A DNA stretch of 64,000 bases from Anaeramoeba flamelloides (GCA_027625915.1 JANTQA010000023.1:4650001-4714000); one strand, 5' to 3'; positions 22,053 through 33,990 are shown, numbered from the stretch's first letter. Program-made: numbers and translations. Notes: a model not told the origin generated them from the sequence alone.

Positions 22053-22691
22053 ATGCAATCTTCCTGTGAAAATTCTCAATTTTATTCTATAAAATATTTA
22101 TTTCTTTTAAAAATAAATTACCAAAATCTAAAAAACTTATTCTTTTTTTCTACTTTCTACTTTCTGATTTTCATTTTTTCTAATTTATTTTTTATTTTTA
22201 ATAAAAGTGGTTCAGATGTCCAAGTAAAATGGAATTTTAACACCATATCAAAATCAAAAACGGTAATTTCTTTTAATTCTTCTTCTTTATTTTTTAAAAT
22301 CAGTTACAAAAACATTTATCATTGATTATAGTTCTTAAAAAAAGTGTAATTTTAATATAACCGAATTAGTAGAGTATCATTTATTTTTTACTCTTTGCTT
22401 TTTTACAAATTTAATGAATTTTTTTTTTTTTCAGTTCGAGTTGGTATTTATTCTTTACTAAATATAAAACTGTTTTCTTTCAAAAAAGACATAAGAATAT
22501 TATTACAGCAGTTTCAAATTTTTGTGAAAAATTCCATAAAATTTTCAAAAATTTCAAAAACAAAATATTACAAAATAATAAGAATAAAATATTTTTTGTT
22601 ATTTCAGTACATAATATATACCTTGAAACTAAATATTTATTTTTGTTTGAATCACCAATATCAGACCCTTTGAAAGAAAGCCAAATCAATT
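22053..22691 (+). CDS. Possible multi-exon small gene, unrecognised
   Basis: Between 22205 and 22262 the sequence reads SGSDVQVKWNFNTISKSKT before a donor (ACG|GTAATTTC). A short exon-like stretch (LQKHLSLIIVLKK, about 22304-22343) follows an acceptor (TTAAAATCAG) and precedes GTGTAATTT. After TTTTTTTTTTTCAG (22434) the sequence is open in more than one frame to about 22691, one reading ending …ETKYLFLFESPISDPLKESQIN. Strong splice-like signals favour a gene, but the phases I can build do not join without adjusting one A run. The minus strand is also open, so strand and structure are unsure. Confidence 0.3.
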
Positions 22692-22719
22692 AAAAAAAGA
22701 AACAAATTAATTTCAAAGA

Positions 22720-23065
22720 ATAACTCATTATATTATTATCAATCGAATTAACAAACATAATTTATGGCTTCTTTTTTATCGAAATTCGATCAGTTCTTTT
22801 GGAGATCTTAAAAATAGGAAAAATTTTCAACAATATTTTAATAATAGAGCAATTAAAGAAAAAACTCTTACTAAAAGGATAGTATTACAAAAGCTTGTTG
22901 TTGTGTAGAATGAATTATCCATTTTAGTCTTTAATTGTTTCTTTATATTAATTGTTCGTATTTTTTCATTTTCGGGTTTCTGTGATTCTCATAAGGTTTT
23001 CAATTATAAGTAGTGTTGAACTTTTTTTATTTGTTTCACTTTTTTTTCCCAAATAATAAATATTT
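22720..23065. repeat. Dispersed repeat (partner at 30780-31110)
   Basis: Shares a series with 30780-31110: TTATCAATC(G/A)AATTAACAAA, TCTTTT…TTATCGAAAT, TTTTGGAGAT, a T-rich run, then GTGTTGAACTTTTTTT and a …TTTCACTTTTTTTTCCCAA end. The right part also resembles 15760-15870 upstream of the kinase gene. Confidence 0.6.
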
Positions 23066-23139
23066 TTAATCAATTCTTGAAAAAAATTATAATTTATTTT
23101 TTATTGTTAATTAGGAGAATTGATTCAACAAAATTACCT

Positions 23140-23560
23140 CCTGTTAGGCGTTAGGTTTTTTTGAGTTTTCTGTTTTGATTAGTAAAATCTTTGTTTTTCC
23201 TCTATTCTTTTGAATTCTGGAAAATCGCTGTACAGTTTTTTGTAATTCCAGAAATAAAAAGAAAATTTCAAAAATTTTATTTTAATTTCTGAAATTAAAA
23301 AAAACTGCCATTAGGTTTTCTTGAGTTTTCTATTTATTTGTGAAGTCAATAGATTTTCGTTAGGTTTTTTTTATTTTTTGAAATAAACAGAAAATTTATT
23401 AAAATTTTCTTTTTATTTCAAAAAGTAAAAAAATCCTAGAACACTTCACGAAATAAAATAGAAAACCTCAAAAAGACCTAGAACACTTCAAAAATAAAAC
23501 AGAAAACCTCATGAAAACCTAGGTACTCTACGGCACTCTAGACACTTCCTTAAACTCTTA
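23140..23560. repeat. Dispersed fold-back repeat family
   Basis: Contains GTTAGGTTTTTTTGAGTTTTC, TTCTTTTGAATTCTGGAAAA, AAATAAAACAGAAAACCTCA and the terminal-like CTAGGTACTCTACGGCACTC. Modules occur in both orientations, so parts can fold back. Confidence 0.7.
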
Positions 23561-23670
23561 TAAAGTTATTTATATTTTTTTATACCCTCTTTAATGCAGA
23601 CAAGATTATAATATCAAGATAACTTTTATTTTCATTTTTGAAAAGAAAAAAAAATTTTTTTCATACAAAG

Positions 23671-24530
23671 ACAAGAAATAGAGAAAGAAAAGAAAGGAAA
23701 AAATAAAAGAGAGTAAAAAAATAATAAAAAAAAGTATAAAAACTTAAAAAGTTTTTTTTTTCCCAAGTGTTGAATTGGTTGGTGGTTGTTTCCTTTTATA
23801 TTGAAAAATTCTGGATTGCAACCATAATTTGTTTTAATAATGAGTTATAAATATTTGACTAACTATATATGAAATGAAAAAGATTACTTGATTTAGTTTT
23901 AAATTAGAAATTTATGAATGGTACACATTTATCAAGTGTTGAGTTTTTAAGAATACGAATTGTTTTAAATTTTTTTTTTTTTTTAATTTTTTTTTTGCTC
24001 TGATTTTTTGATTTTTTTTATTTTTTTGCAAGTTTCCGAAATCATGTTTTCGCAAAAACCCAGTCCAAGTAACGACTCGGCATATTGTATAGAAAATTCG
24101 GATTCTTTTAACTTCAGTATGGTTTCAAATTGATTCAGTTGGATTCAGTTTTCTTTAGTTAGGTTGCTTTTAGTTCAGTTCAGTTTGATTAAGATCTAAT
24201 CAGAAAAAGTTAGTTTAAGATCAAATCAAGAGCAAGTTTATCAAATATTATAATGATTTTTTAACCCTTTTACCTCATCCAAACACTTAAAAAACATGAT
24301 GAGGAATTCAAACAACTTAAATTGAAATTTGAAAAAAGAAAGAGTCTAAAAAATAAAAAATAATTATTTTTGAATAAAGACAAGAAAGAAAAGAAAGGAA
24401 AAAGGCAAGAAATAAAAGAGTTGCAAAAATAACAGCAAAAAACTTTTAAAGTTTTTTTTTTTGCAACCAGAGTGTTTCATGCGTTATTGGTTGTTTCCTT
24501 TTATGTTAATTAAAATTTTCAAAATCACCA
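23671..24530. repeat. Pair of direct repeats about 700 bp apart
   Basis: Blocks at about 23671-23815 and 24379-24530 share GACAAGAAA…GAAAAGAAAGGAAAAA, an AACTT(A)AAAAGTTTTTTTTTT hairpin and GGTTGTTTCCTTTTAT. The DNA between has no coding capacity that I can support. Confidence 0.55.
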
Positions 24531-24561
24531 TCATTGTACCTCCTGGTTTGCGTAATCTGTA

Positions 24562-24640
24562 CTTGACATAAGTTGATCCCACTACAAGGCATTGTTACCA
24601 TAATTGACAGAAGTTAATCCCATTACAAGGCAATTGAATA
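24562..24640. repeat. Short tandem duplication (about 42 bp unit)
   Basis: Two adjacent imperfect copies: CTTGACATAAGTTGATCCCA…AAGGCATTG and ATTGACAGAAGTTAATCCCA…AAGGCAATTG. No gene is attached to it. Confidence 0.6.
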
Positions 24641-25656
24641 TAAGAAGAAACTAAATTGTTATCTCCATTCGCTTCTCCAACATTTTATCCACCAAATTAT
24701 TAATCACACCTTTCGTGATTTTTCGTCTTTTCTATTTTTTAATTAAAAAAGAAAAAAAAAAGAAACTAAAAAGGAAATTCACAAAAAGGGAAATTGTAAA
24801 AACGCAGAAAATACTTAAAAATGGAAAATATTCGAATTTTTTTAAAAAGTCAAAAATCATTGAAAATAGACTTTTAATGGTGTTTGTTTTTGTTTTTATT
24901 CTTTAAGAGTCCAAATTATCAATATTTCTTGAAAACTTTTAAAAAATATTATCAAGAACAAAAAATCTAATTATTCTTTAAAAAAATAAAACTAATCCAA
25001 TCTATTTTAACGCTTCTTTTTTTGTGTTGAGAAAAAAAAAGAACAAAAAAAGATAAAGTCAAGTTTCCACAACACATTTTTTAAATTCAAAAATCAAAAC
25101 CACTTTTGAATTATGCTAATCTAATCTCACGATCCACTCCTTAAGAATTTTAATTCGAAAAATATTATTTCAAGTTATATTTTTTTGTTTTTTGGAAAAT
25201 TTAAAACAGATTCTTTTGAAAATTATTCATTTCAAAGAAAAAAATTAGATCAGTCACCGAGGAAGGATGATTATTGTATATATTCTTTTTGGTCAATTTT
25301 TTAAAAATTAATGATTTAAAAACCCAATTTACTTTAAAAACCAATTTACTTTTTCAAAAAAGCCAATTATCACAAGGGTTATAGCCATGAAAAAAAAATT
25401 TTCAAGATTTTGGATCTTCAACAGCCTTTTTCCTTTCATGATAAAATTAGATCGAAAAAGCGAGTATTTACACCAGTTAAACACAAATGTTTATGATTTT
25501 GGGTGTGCTTGAAAAAATTCGAATATTCACATTTTCGAGTATTTTCGGCGTTTTTTCTGAGATTCTCACAAAAAGTTGAAATGTAAAAATAATAATAATT
25601 CTAATTTATTAATGAATAATTTCATTTTTTATAACAATAAATTTACTTCTTACTAA
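24641..25656. promoter_or_regulatory. Upstream flank of the 25657 gene
   Basis: Non-coding, AT-rich. The frame 24715-24906 is Lys/Ile-rich translated A/T and not credible. The 60 nt before 25657 are almost pure A/T, as expected for a leader. No promoter motif was recognised. Confidence 0.35.
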
Positions 25657-26871
25657 ATGAAACAACAGGTAGAATATCAAAATATAAAAGCAGATGAATC
25701 TGAAAAAAATGAAAATTCAAAACCCAAAACAAAAAAATTAAAAGATGATTCAAGCAGTGAATCAAATAGCGATAATAGTAGATCCTACACAGGAAGTGGT
25801 TCTACTAGTAGTGGCTCTACCAGTAGTGGTTCAACCAGTAGTGGTTCTACTAGTAGTGTTTTACCCAATAATAATTCATCAGAAGATAATTTTGCTAAAA
25901 ACCACAGCGATGAAAATAGTGTAATTAAATCTTTATCCGAATCAGAAGATTCTACGAGTTCATCTGTAAAAAGTACTGGCAAAATCGATTCACCAAAGGA
26001 GAAAAAAAAAGAAGATCAATGGGTTGAAGAAGTTCCTGTAAAACTACAAAAACAACAAAAACAAGAACAAGAACAGAAACAAAAGCAGAAGCAGAAGCAA
26101 AATAATAATAAATCAGATTTAATTGAAAATTTAGATAACCAATCTAAATCTATAAAAGATAATGTTCCAATACAACAAAATAATGCTAATTTTTTTAATG
26201 GGGTATTAAAGGGTGTATTTGAAGAAATAAAACAGCAAAATAAGGAACCACAGATAACACAAATGTTAAACACTATATGGAATAAGTTAACTGTATGTGA
26301 AAACATCCAACCGGGTCTCTCTTTAAAAATATTTTCGACTGCAATGCATAGATACGATGATTTAAATCAACCTATAAACACTGATCAAAATATCCAAGAA
26401 AAAATTTCAAAACAAAATTTATTGGAAATCCAAGAAATCAAAGAATCAAATCCATTGAAAAATATTGAGAATAATGAGAATAATAAGGATAAGGATCATG
26501 AAAAGGTTAACGTGAAGGAAGAGAAAGATGATGAAGAAGAGGAAGGGGAAGAGGAAGAGGAAAAATACGAGGAAAAGGAAAAAGTGAAGGAGAAGGATAA
26601 CGATAACAATAATAAAAAAAAAAACAAAAAAAAGAAATTAACGAAAAATAAAAAAAATAAAAAAAATACAAAAAATTCAAAATTGGAAAAGAAAAAAGAA
26701 AAGAAAAATGAAAATAAATCAAAAAAAGGTTGGATTCCAAAATTTGGATCAAAAAAAAAGAATCCTCCAAAAAAAAAGAGCCCACCAAAAAAAAAGATTA
26801 CAAAAAAAAAGAAAAAGAAAAATGATAAAAAGAAAAATGCAAAAGGTAAAAAAAGAATTATAGTAATCTAG
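25657..26871 (+). CDS. Hypothetical low-complexity acidic/basic protein, 404 residues
   Basis: A single open exon from ATG 25657 to TAG 26871. In order: a Lys/Ser-rich start; a perfect short repeat of GSTSS units (residues about 47-67) encoded by 15 nt repeats; an acidic Ser-rich stretch; a KQEQEQKQKQKQK tract (about 128-147); a more normal, helical-looking part (about 170-235, FFNGVLKGVFEEIKQQNK…LSLKIFSTAMHRYDD); then an EEEEGEEEEE acidic tract and a very basic Lys/Pro-rich C-terminus (KKSPPKKKITKKKKKK). No known domain was seen. The basic tail suits nucleic-acid or nucleolar association, but that is inference from composition only. Codon choice and length argue that it is a real gene. Confidence 0.65.
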   Translation: MKQQVEYQNIKADESEKNENSKPKTKKLKDDSSSESNSDNSRSYTGSGSTSSGSTSSGSTSSGSTSSVLPNNNSSEDNFAKNHSDENSVIKSLSESEDSTSSSVKSTGKIDSPKEKKKEDQWVEEVPVKLQKQQKQEQEQKQKQKQKQNNNKSDLIENLDNQSKSIKDNVPIQQNNANFFNGVLKGVFEEIKQQNKEPQITQMLNTIWNKLTVCENIQPGLSLKIFSTAMHRYDDLNQPINTDQNIQEKISKQNLLEIQEIKESNPLKNIENNENNKDKDHEKVNVKEEKDDEEEEGEEEEEKYEEKEKVKEKDNDNNNKKKNKKKKLTKNKKNKKNTKNSKLEKKKEKKNENKSKKGWIPKFGSKKKNPPKKKSPPKKKITKKKKKKNDKKKNAKGKKRIIVI

Positions 26872-27516
26872 CCGAGGAAAGTGGTCATTAGAAAAGAGAA
26901 AAAAACTTTTTTTTTCTTCTTTGAATAATATATATTTATTCCAACTGATTTTTTTAAGATGTATTAATATATTTTTATATTTATTTTTTTATTAATTTGA
27001 ATGATATATCAAATATTCTTTTTTTCTCTTGTTTTTCTTAAAAACCTTTTATTTTCTTTTTAATGCCAGACTTTCTTATTATTAAATATAAAGAATTTTA
27101 GTATTCTTTAATCTATTATTTTGATTCCAATTATTAACAGAACTCAAAAAGTTAGCCAGAGTTCAATAATTGTTTTTTTTATTCTTTTTTCTTATTATTT
27201 AATTCTCACATTTCTTTATTTTATTAATTATTAATTATAATAGAAAATATATCCAATTTTTTTATTTTATTTTTGTTTTTTCATAATTATGTTTGTTATT
27301 GCATTCAAAAAAGCCTTTTTTTAAAAAAAAAAATATTTTATTTATTCACAAAACTTGAAATGAAGAAATCTCCTTAAATCATCCACCATCTGTAGCAATT
27401 CATAACAAATTTACAAGATTCTTTCAAAAAAATTGTTTAGGAAGGAATAGAAAACTTTTGGAGTTTAGTATCAAATTTTCAATTTATTTTTGTAACAAAA
27501 TAGATTCTACCTAATA
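26872..27516. other. 3' flank of the 25657 gene, AT-rich
   Basis: No coding or repeat structure was recognised before the MITE at 27517. Confidence 0.4.
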
Positions 27517-27710
27517 CAGTTATTTTTATTTTTAAAGTAAAAACTTTCAACTAAATTTAAGGCACAACAAAATTCTTCAATTCAAGGTTCATTTTTCTGA
27601 TTCTAGTTAAATAAACCATATAAAAAATTCCAAAAAATGTGTTTTAATTTGAGATTTTTTTGTGCCTTAAATTTCGTTGAAAGTTTGTGTATTAAAAGTG
27701 AAACTGACTG
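27517..27710. mobile_element. TA-flanked MITE, copy 3 (194 bp)
   Basis: TA/CAGTTATTTTTATTTTTAAA at a diverged left end; the right end …TGTGCCTTAAATTTCGTTGA…AAAGTGAAACTGACTG/TA is well preserved. Confidence 0.75.
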
Positions 27711-27734
27711 TAATAAAAAACTCGATAATCAAAA

Positions 27735-27819
27735 AACTCCAAATTTTGATCCTTAATTTGAGATATTTTTATGTCTTATATTGAGTTGAAAGAGTGTACA
27801 TTAAAAGTGAAACTAGTTG
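27735..27819. mobile_element. MITE right-end fragment (copy 4)
   Basis: TTAATTTGAGATATTTTTAT … ATTAAAAGTGAAACTAGTTG/TA repeats the right half of the preceding MITE only 25 nt downstream. A partial tandem copy or a second truncated insertion. Confidence 0.65.
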
Positions 27820-28870
27820 TATTTAAAGTTCTTTTTTACACTTTTGATTCAAATCCCTTCTAGTAAGAAAGTAGGTGGGAATAAAGAAAAAAAAAATAAT
27901 GGACAATCAAAAAGTAAAAATTTTGAGAATAATAAAAAAAAGAGAAAAATAAACTCTGTTACAAAGTGGCCAACTCTTAGAGTTGGTATCTCGTTTTTTT
28001 TATTTGAGAGAATTGTGAAAAATCATAGATTTTACTGAATTTATTTAAATAAAAAAAAAACCTAACAACATGAGAATAACAATTAGAAATCAGAGATTTT
28101 GGATTGTTTTTATTTATTAATAGTAATCCTATCAAATTTTCACCTGATTGTAGATTTATGGGGGTATTGGAATATCACCAATAGTATAAATTAATTTTAT
28201 AATTTTAGAAATTTTCTTTTTATCTCTGGTATGTTGAAAAAGATAAAATTCTTTTTCTGGGTCTAATGAATTGACTCAAACCAAAGCTTTTATTTAATTC
28301 TTTCAAATCAGGTAAAACTGAAAGAAAGTGATCCTTTTATAATTTGGTCTTGCAAATAATAATAATAATATATGATAACAGCTATTGTAAAATAATGTGT
28401 GATTTTTTTTTTAATATCGCCAGAACGTAGAATTATCTCAAAGTTCTCTATTTTTAATAAAGTTGGGACATAAAAGAAAAACTTTTTTTCTTCCCACCCC
28501 AACCTCTACCTCAAATTATAAGTTGAGTAACAACTTTATCACAATAGAAAACTTTCAAAAGGTTATCAATTCTGAAAATATCTACACTTTATTAAAACAT
28601 AAAACTTTAAAAAAGTAATTCTGTAAAAGTCCTCACTTTTTCAAAATAGAAAACTTTAAAAACGTTTTAATTCCAAAAATATACTCATTTTTTTTTAAAT
28701 ATAAAACTTGATATAAATTTTACAAATTCTCCTCTTTTAAAAACTGTTATAGAATTTTAAAAAATTATTATTTTTTTGAATCCTCCATTTGGTCTTTAAT
28801 CATTTATTTTTTCTTTTATTAATTGATCTTACTTTTCGTTTTCAAGTTATATTAATGTTTGTAATTAAAA
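27820..28870. other. AT-rich region, nothing clearly coding
   Basis: The short frames at 27817-28038 and 28308-28502 show no domain. Around 28500-28760 there are repeated AACTTTAAAAA…ATTCCAAAAATA phrases about 75-80 nt apart, a weak degenerate tandem repeat. Confidence 0.4.
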
Positions 28871-28872
28871 AA

Positions 28873-28935
28873 TGGAATATTTGGGATATGACATTATAAA
28901 AGGTTTTGGATCAACAGATTGTTCATTTATCAAAG
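28873..28935 (+). pseudogene. Possible isolated kinase-like first exon
   Basis: ATG at 28873 reads MEYLGYDIIKGFGSTDCSFIK before a donor (AAAG|GTAGTAAT). The pattern resembles the start of a kinase-type domain (…II..GFGS…), but nothing kinase-like follows: the next acceptor (TTTTTTCAG, 29021) leads into the fold-back cluster. It could be a transposon-encoded exon or chance. Low confidence. Confidence 0.2.
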
Positions 28936-29129
28936 GTAGTAATAATTATATTATGACTTTATACAAAAGATTATCCAAAAAAAACTCAGAATAAAAAAAA
29001 ATAATCATTTGTTTTTTTTCAGTAAAGTTTACGGTTAACTTGAATTTTTTTTGGAAAATCAATATAATAAATTTTTTCCATTATCAATTTTTTTCCACAA
29101 GTAAAGCATTTATTTTTTTTTGGGAAAAA

Positions 29130-29565
29130 TTTAAGGATTATCAAAATAAAGCCATCCTGGGGGGGGGGTATAGTTAAAAAAAATTGTGTATATATGACCT
29201 TTATCTTTTTAGATACAGAAGAACTATTAAATTTCAAATTTTAGGGAATTTAGAAATTCTAACTGATCAGATTCCTAATTGTTGGATAGTTGATTGGAAA
29301 AACAGAAACCCAACCCTTTTTGTTCTTACTCGATTTTTTAAAAAACTTTTTATTGGAAACTAGATAATACTTGCCTTCGAACAAAATCGGGCATGTTTCT
29401 GTTTTTAGTACCGACTTATAATTACGAATTTGATCAGCTAGAATTTCCAAATTCCCTAAAATTTGAAATTTAATAGTTCTTCTGTATCTAAAAAGATAAA
29501 GGTCATATAAACACAATTTTTTGACTATACATCCCCTCAGGATGACTTTATTTGAGATAATACTT
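29130..29565. mobile_element. Fold-back element with about 130 bp inverted arms
   Basis: Left arm about 29130-29275 (CAAAATAAAGCCATCCTGG…, TTTAGATACAGAAGAACTAT, TTTTAGGGAATTTAGAAATT) is repeated inverted at about 29432-29565. In both arms, read inward, the DNA translates as YLFRYRRTIKFQILGNLEIL, so the arms carry the same coding fragment in opposite directions. The centre (WKNRNPTLFVLTRFFKK…) resembles 36985-37060. The family is unclassified. Confidence 0.7.
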
Positions 29566-29771
29566 AAAAGGTTTCCAATAGCAAGCCCTCGAAAAAATTA
29601 CCTGACTTTTACAAATCTTTTCACTTTTGCAATGCATTTCCCCCTTAAAGTGTTGGAAAGTGTTTGAAAGGGTTGAAAGTTTGATTAAAGTTATGAGATT
29701 TTATTTACAGTAGTTTTAAAAAAATGCAAGTTTTTGAAAACTTTTCACAATTCTTCTATTTTAAAAAAGTA

Positions 29772-30645
29772 ACCATTGTGAAAAAAATTTGGGTCATTAA
29801 AAAAAATTGGGTCAGTCAAAAATTTGTTTTCGTTTTTTAAATAGTAAATATTAGCAAAATGGTTTTTGATCAAAGTAAAATTTTATGAACAAATCTTACA
29901 TTTAATAAAAACCAAAGTCATTATCAATAATAATTTTCAAATGCAATATTAAATTGTTTCATTTGAACCTTTTAGAATTACTGTGGAACTCTAAAAAACA
30001 AAATTTTACTTTTAATTGTAAACTTTACTAAAAATGTTAATTTTTTTTTATTAGAAAACATTACAAGATCAAGTTAATTATTGTTTGGGAAGACCAAAAA
30101 TTAATAACAGTTTTAAATTAAGGTTTGTCTATGAGGATTTTTAGAATTTAAATGGTTTCTGAAATCTTGATATTTCGGTATTTTGAAGTTTTGATTGTAA
30201 AACATTAGTGGAAAACAACCTCTTTCGAAAAAATATCTTTTTTGGAAGAATTTATGATTCAATTTGGTTTAAAAGGATATTTAAGATTAACCGTGATAAA
30301 TTTGCGTTTATTAACAATGATAAATATCTTATTGAATTAATAGATTTTAATATTTCCTATTAAATAGTTCTCTTATTTTTAGTAAAGTTTACAATTAAAA
30401 ATAAATTTTTGTATTTTTGGAGTTCCACAGTAATTCCAAAAGCTTCAAATGAAACAATTTAATATTGCATTTGAAAATTATTATTGATAATGACTTTGGT
30501 TTTTATTAAATGTAAGATTTGTTCATAAAATTTTACTTTGATCAAAAAACCATTTTGCTAATATTTACTATTTAAAAAACGAAAACAAATTTTTGACTGA
30601 CCCAATTTTTTTTAATGACCCAAATTTTTTTCACAATGGTAAGGA
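29772..30645. mobile_element. Fold-back element with about 260 bp inverted arms
   Basis: Left arm 29772-30027 begins CATTGTGAAAAAAATTTGGG and contains ATTATCAATAATAATTTTCA; the right arm 30380-30645 is its reverse complement to within a few percent by eye. The roughly 350 nt centre has one protein-like stretch (NLFRKNIFFGRIYDSIWFKR… near 30215). Close arm similarity suggests a fairly young element or arm homogenisation. Confidence 0.8.
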
Positions 30646-30779
30646 CTTTTTCAGAATTGCCGTTTTGGAAAAAAAAAAATAAAACAGGAAAAAAAGTATC
30701 ACACAGTTTTTAATTGTGAACATTACTAGAACCTGAAAATAAAAAGTCAAAATCAATAAAAAGAAGAAACCAATAACTT

Positions 30780-31110
30780 AAAATAATAATCCATTATATA
30801 ATTGTCAATCAAATCAACAAAAACAATTCAAATCTACTTTTCTTATCGAAATCGTTAGTGTGATTTTGGAGATCACAAAAATCGTCAATTTTTTCAACAA
30901 ATATTTAATAATTGATCAATCAAAGAAAAACCCAGACTAAAAAAGATAGTATTAAAAAAACTGTTATTGTGGTGAATACTTCATTTTGTAATTATTTATT
31001 TATTTATTCTTTTTTTAATTGATCTTATTTTGAATCTTAAGTAAGGTTCCCAATTGAAAATTGTGTTGAACTTTTTTTCCCGGTTTTACTTATTTTACCC
31101 AATGATTAAA
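30780..31110. repeat. Dispersed repeat (partner at 22720-23065)
   Basis: Same motif order as 22720-23065, ending GTGTTGAACTTTTTTTCCCG. It adjoins the fold-back cluster and shares the TAAGGTTCCCAATTGAAAAT phrase found at the fold-back termini. Confidence 0.6.
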
Positions 31111-32300
31111 ACTTTTGTAAAGTTTTCTGTTTTAAAAAAGTAAAGAGCCAAACGTCAAATTTGGTATAGAGGTTGGGTTCTGAAGGAAAGCACTTTATTA
31201 AAAAAAATGTTTTCAAGCTTTAAAAAACATAAAACTTGATAATAGTTTTTAGTTTCCAACAAAATCTTAAAAAAAAAAAATTACTCACTTTTTTAAGCTG
31301 GCCCGAGTGTGGGTTTACTTGGTAGAAAGAAAAAAGTTATAAAATTAGAATGGTGTACGATCTTTTTTTGACAAAATTTACTTGTCTTTACAAAAAAATT
31401 TTGATATTCTAATAATTCGAGTTTATAAATAGAAGAAACTATTTGGCAAGATCAACCAAAACTTGTTTCTTTTAAAATTAAGTTTAGCTAAGAAACATAC
31501 TCTTTTGGGTTTTTATCACTAAACAATGAAAAACAAAAAAAATAAAACAAAAAAAAATAAAAAAAATGAAAAATCAAAAAAAAAAGTGTGTGGCAGATCG
31601 TTTATTTTTATTTTTTCTAGTAGCTTTTTGTGTTTCTTTTTTGAACTTTCTCATGATCGTTCTTTATTTTTTTGTAAAATAAATTTGGGGTTTTTTTTTT
31701 AAATAAAAATTTTTATTGATTTTTGTGAAAAGAATTTAAAAGTGTTATTATTTATTATTTTTTGAAAAAATTTATTAATTTGTTTTTCGTGCATATCTTT
31801 TTTTTTTTTTCATTGGTGCATGCTGTCTTTCTGGATTTTTAAGAATTATTGGAATTTTTCAAGATTTTTATTTAGTTTTTGATTTTACTATAAATAAAGC
31901 TATTTTTTGGAATTTTTATGAAATAATTGAATTTTTAGTTTTTTTTTTCATCTTGAGTCTTTATTCGTTGTGCCTGATTCTTTTTTCTTTTTATAATCTT
32001 TTTGAGATAAAAATTTTTGATTTTAGTTTGGATTTTAGTTTTAGTTTTAGTTTTGATTAAAGTTTTGATTGAATTTTTTAGTATTTTTTTTTGCTGATTT
32101 TTTTTCCCCAAATTTATATAGTAGCCAGATCTTTTTTAGTACTTTTGTATCCTAGTTTCAATTTCAGTCTTTTTTCGGTTCCTTTTTATTTTCGTTTTGT
32201 GAGCTTTGTCTTCAAGTTCAAGTATCGGATCTAGTAGCATTTCAATTTTTCAAAAGCAACAATTTAGCGATAACAACTGAACAGTATAAGCAAATGATGA
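31111..32300. other. T-rich region, no gene recognised
   Basis: Long poly-T and TTTTAGTTTTAG tracts (around 32025-32060). No open frame or splice-flanked exon was supported. Confidence 0.4.
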
Positions 32301-32325
32301 TCAAAATGAACAGCAATACAGTAAC

Positions 32326-32423
32326 ATGAACAAGAGTAGCAACGACCATGATTGTAACAGCGACAGTAACAGCGACAGTAGCGGTATCAATGATAGTAAC
32401 AGCGACAGTATCGGTTACAGCAA

Positions 32424-32456
<33 letters not shown>

Positions 32457-33990
32457 CATTCTCGTAAACGTTAACATCCAGAACATAAATTACGTGCAAC
32501 AAGCGGCAGTATTCGTAGATAGAGTTATCAAAAAAATGAACAAAAATTAACAACTATTTACCTTATTTTTCCTTAGATCTCTTTTTCCTTAATCTTATGA
32601 TCAGTAGCTATGAAACTTAACCTCTCCAAGCAGATGTGACAGAACTAAAACATGCTAAATGTGCAATGTATCTTTCTGATGATCGTAACAGCTCCCAGCA
32701 GGGCGTACAAATTCTATCAGGTTCTGTGATCGCGGATTCAGGTTGATAATAACAATCTAGTATTTCATGAGCAGACCATTGAACTTTTGCAATATTTACA
32801 GAGGCAGAAATCAGAAAAAGAAATCAAGTAACCAGAAAAGGAAAAATATCAAAGAACAGTGTCAATGATTATTTTTTAGAGTACAATAAAAAATAATGAA
32901 TTGAAATTTGAAAAAATTTTCTTTTCAATCCTTTTTGAAAAGATGGAAAAAAAGAAAAAGAGTATTAAAAGTTCAGTCAAAGTCCCAAAATTAAATTTAA
33001 AACCAATTCGTCAAAAGCTTGACTCTTAAGGAAAAATGAAAAAAGTAAACTTTCCAAAATTAAATTATGGAATGAGGAAAAGGTATCAAAAAAAGAATTT
33101 CAAGAAATAAGTCTCAAATAATCGTCAAGTTAACTCACTAATTTTTTCAATTTTTAAATAATTTCTGAAAAAAAAGATCAAATTATTTTTTCAGCCAATT
33201 TCCAAGAGCTGTTGAGAAATTCAAAATCCTTGGATTGACGAATAGATTGATCAAAATTATTTTTAACTCAAAAAAAAAAGTGAAAAATTGAAAACACATT
33301 GTAAGAAACTCAAGAAGAAACTGGTTTTTATCAAGATCTTTTCCGTTGGTCTTATTGATCTGGGAAAAATAGATGCTTAAAAATTTTTAAAAACCAATTA
33401 AAAATGAAAAATTGACAGGAGTTTAGAGGAGAAAAATAATTAAAGCTGATTACTGTCGAATTTGTTTTGAATAATAGAGCACTCTCAAATTCAACAAAAA
33501 GGGAAAATGAGAACAAACACAATCACTCCATTCTGATTGCTTCACTCTTTCGTTTCAAAAATCCAATCAACTTTTTCTGACTAAAAAAAAAAAAAAATTT
33601 TTAAGAAAGAATAGTTAATTCACAAACTTGACGAATATGATCAGAATTTAATTCGGTTTGGTATTGTTTTTTGAGAGGTCGTCAAAGAATGGAAAATTTT
33701 ACAACAGAATAAAAAAAGGGGAAAAGAATTAAAAAGTGTTGGAATTCTCTAGAAAGCCTTGATCAAAGCATTTGAATAAGAGAAATGGTTTCGAAAAATT
33801 TTAATATAAAATCAAGAAAAAATAACAATATCCAAGAATCTGACAACAATTGGTAAACTGGAGGAGAAGTGTTTTCTTCAAAATTTTCCAAATGGTTTCT
33901 TCAAATTATTTATGATGAAAATCATTTTGATCAGATTCAAAAAGATTTTTGATAAAAAAAGAGATAAAAAGCTCAGACAATCAACCTATT
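32326..33990 (+). pseudogene. Decayed coding region with an Asn/Ser/Asp repeat, origin unknown
   Basis: From about 32326 the plus strand reads NDHDCNSDSNSDSSG… through an AGCGACAGC-type microsatellite (32350-32458). It then shows several unusually GC-rich, protein-like stretches in different frames, for example ADVTELKHAKCAMYLSDDRN near 32630 and LVFHEQTIELLQYLQRQK near 32760. A further one is IKADYCRICFE near 33440. None connects into a gene. It lies between fold-back elements, so a broken transposon gene is the simplest reading; a decayed host gene is the alternative. Confidence 0.4.

Noticed and set aside
23671-24530. Direct repeats considered as long terminal repeats of a retroelement
   Set aside because: The unit is only about 150 bp, imperfect, and the DNA between carries no coding sequence; a duplication is simpler.
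32242-32553. Minus-strand frame with (VA)n repeats
   Set aside because: Translation of the AGCGAC-type microsatellite in another frame; no independent support.
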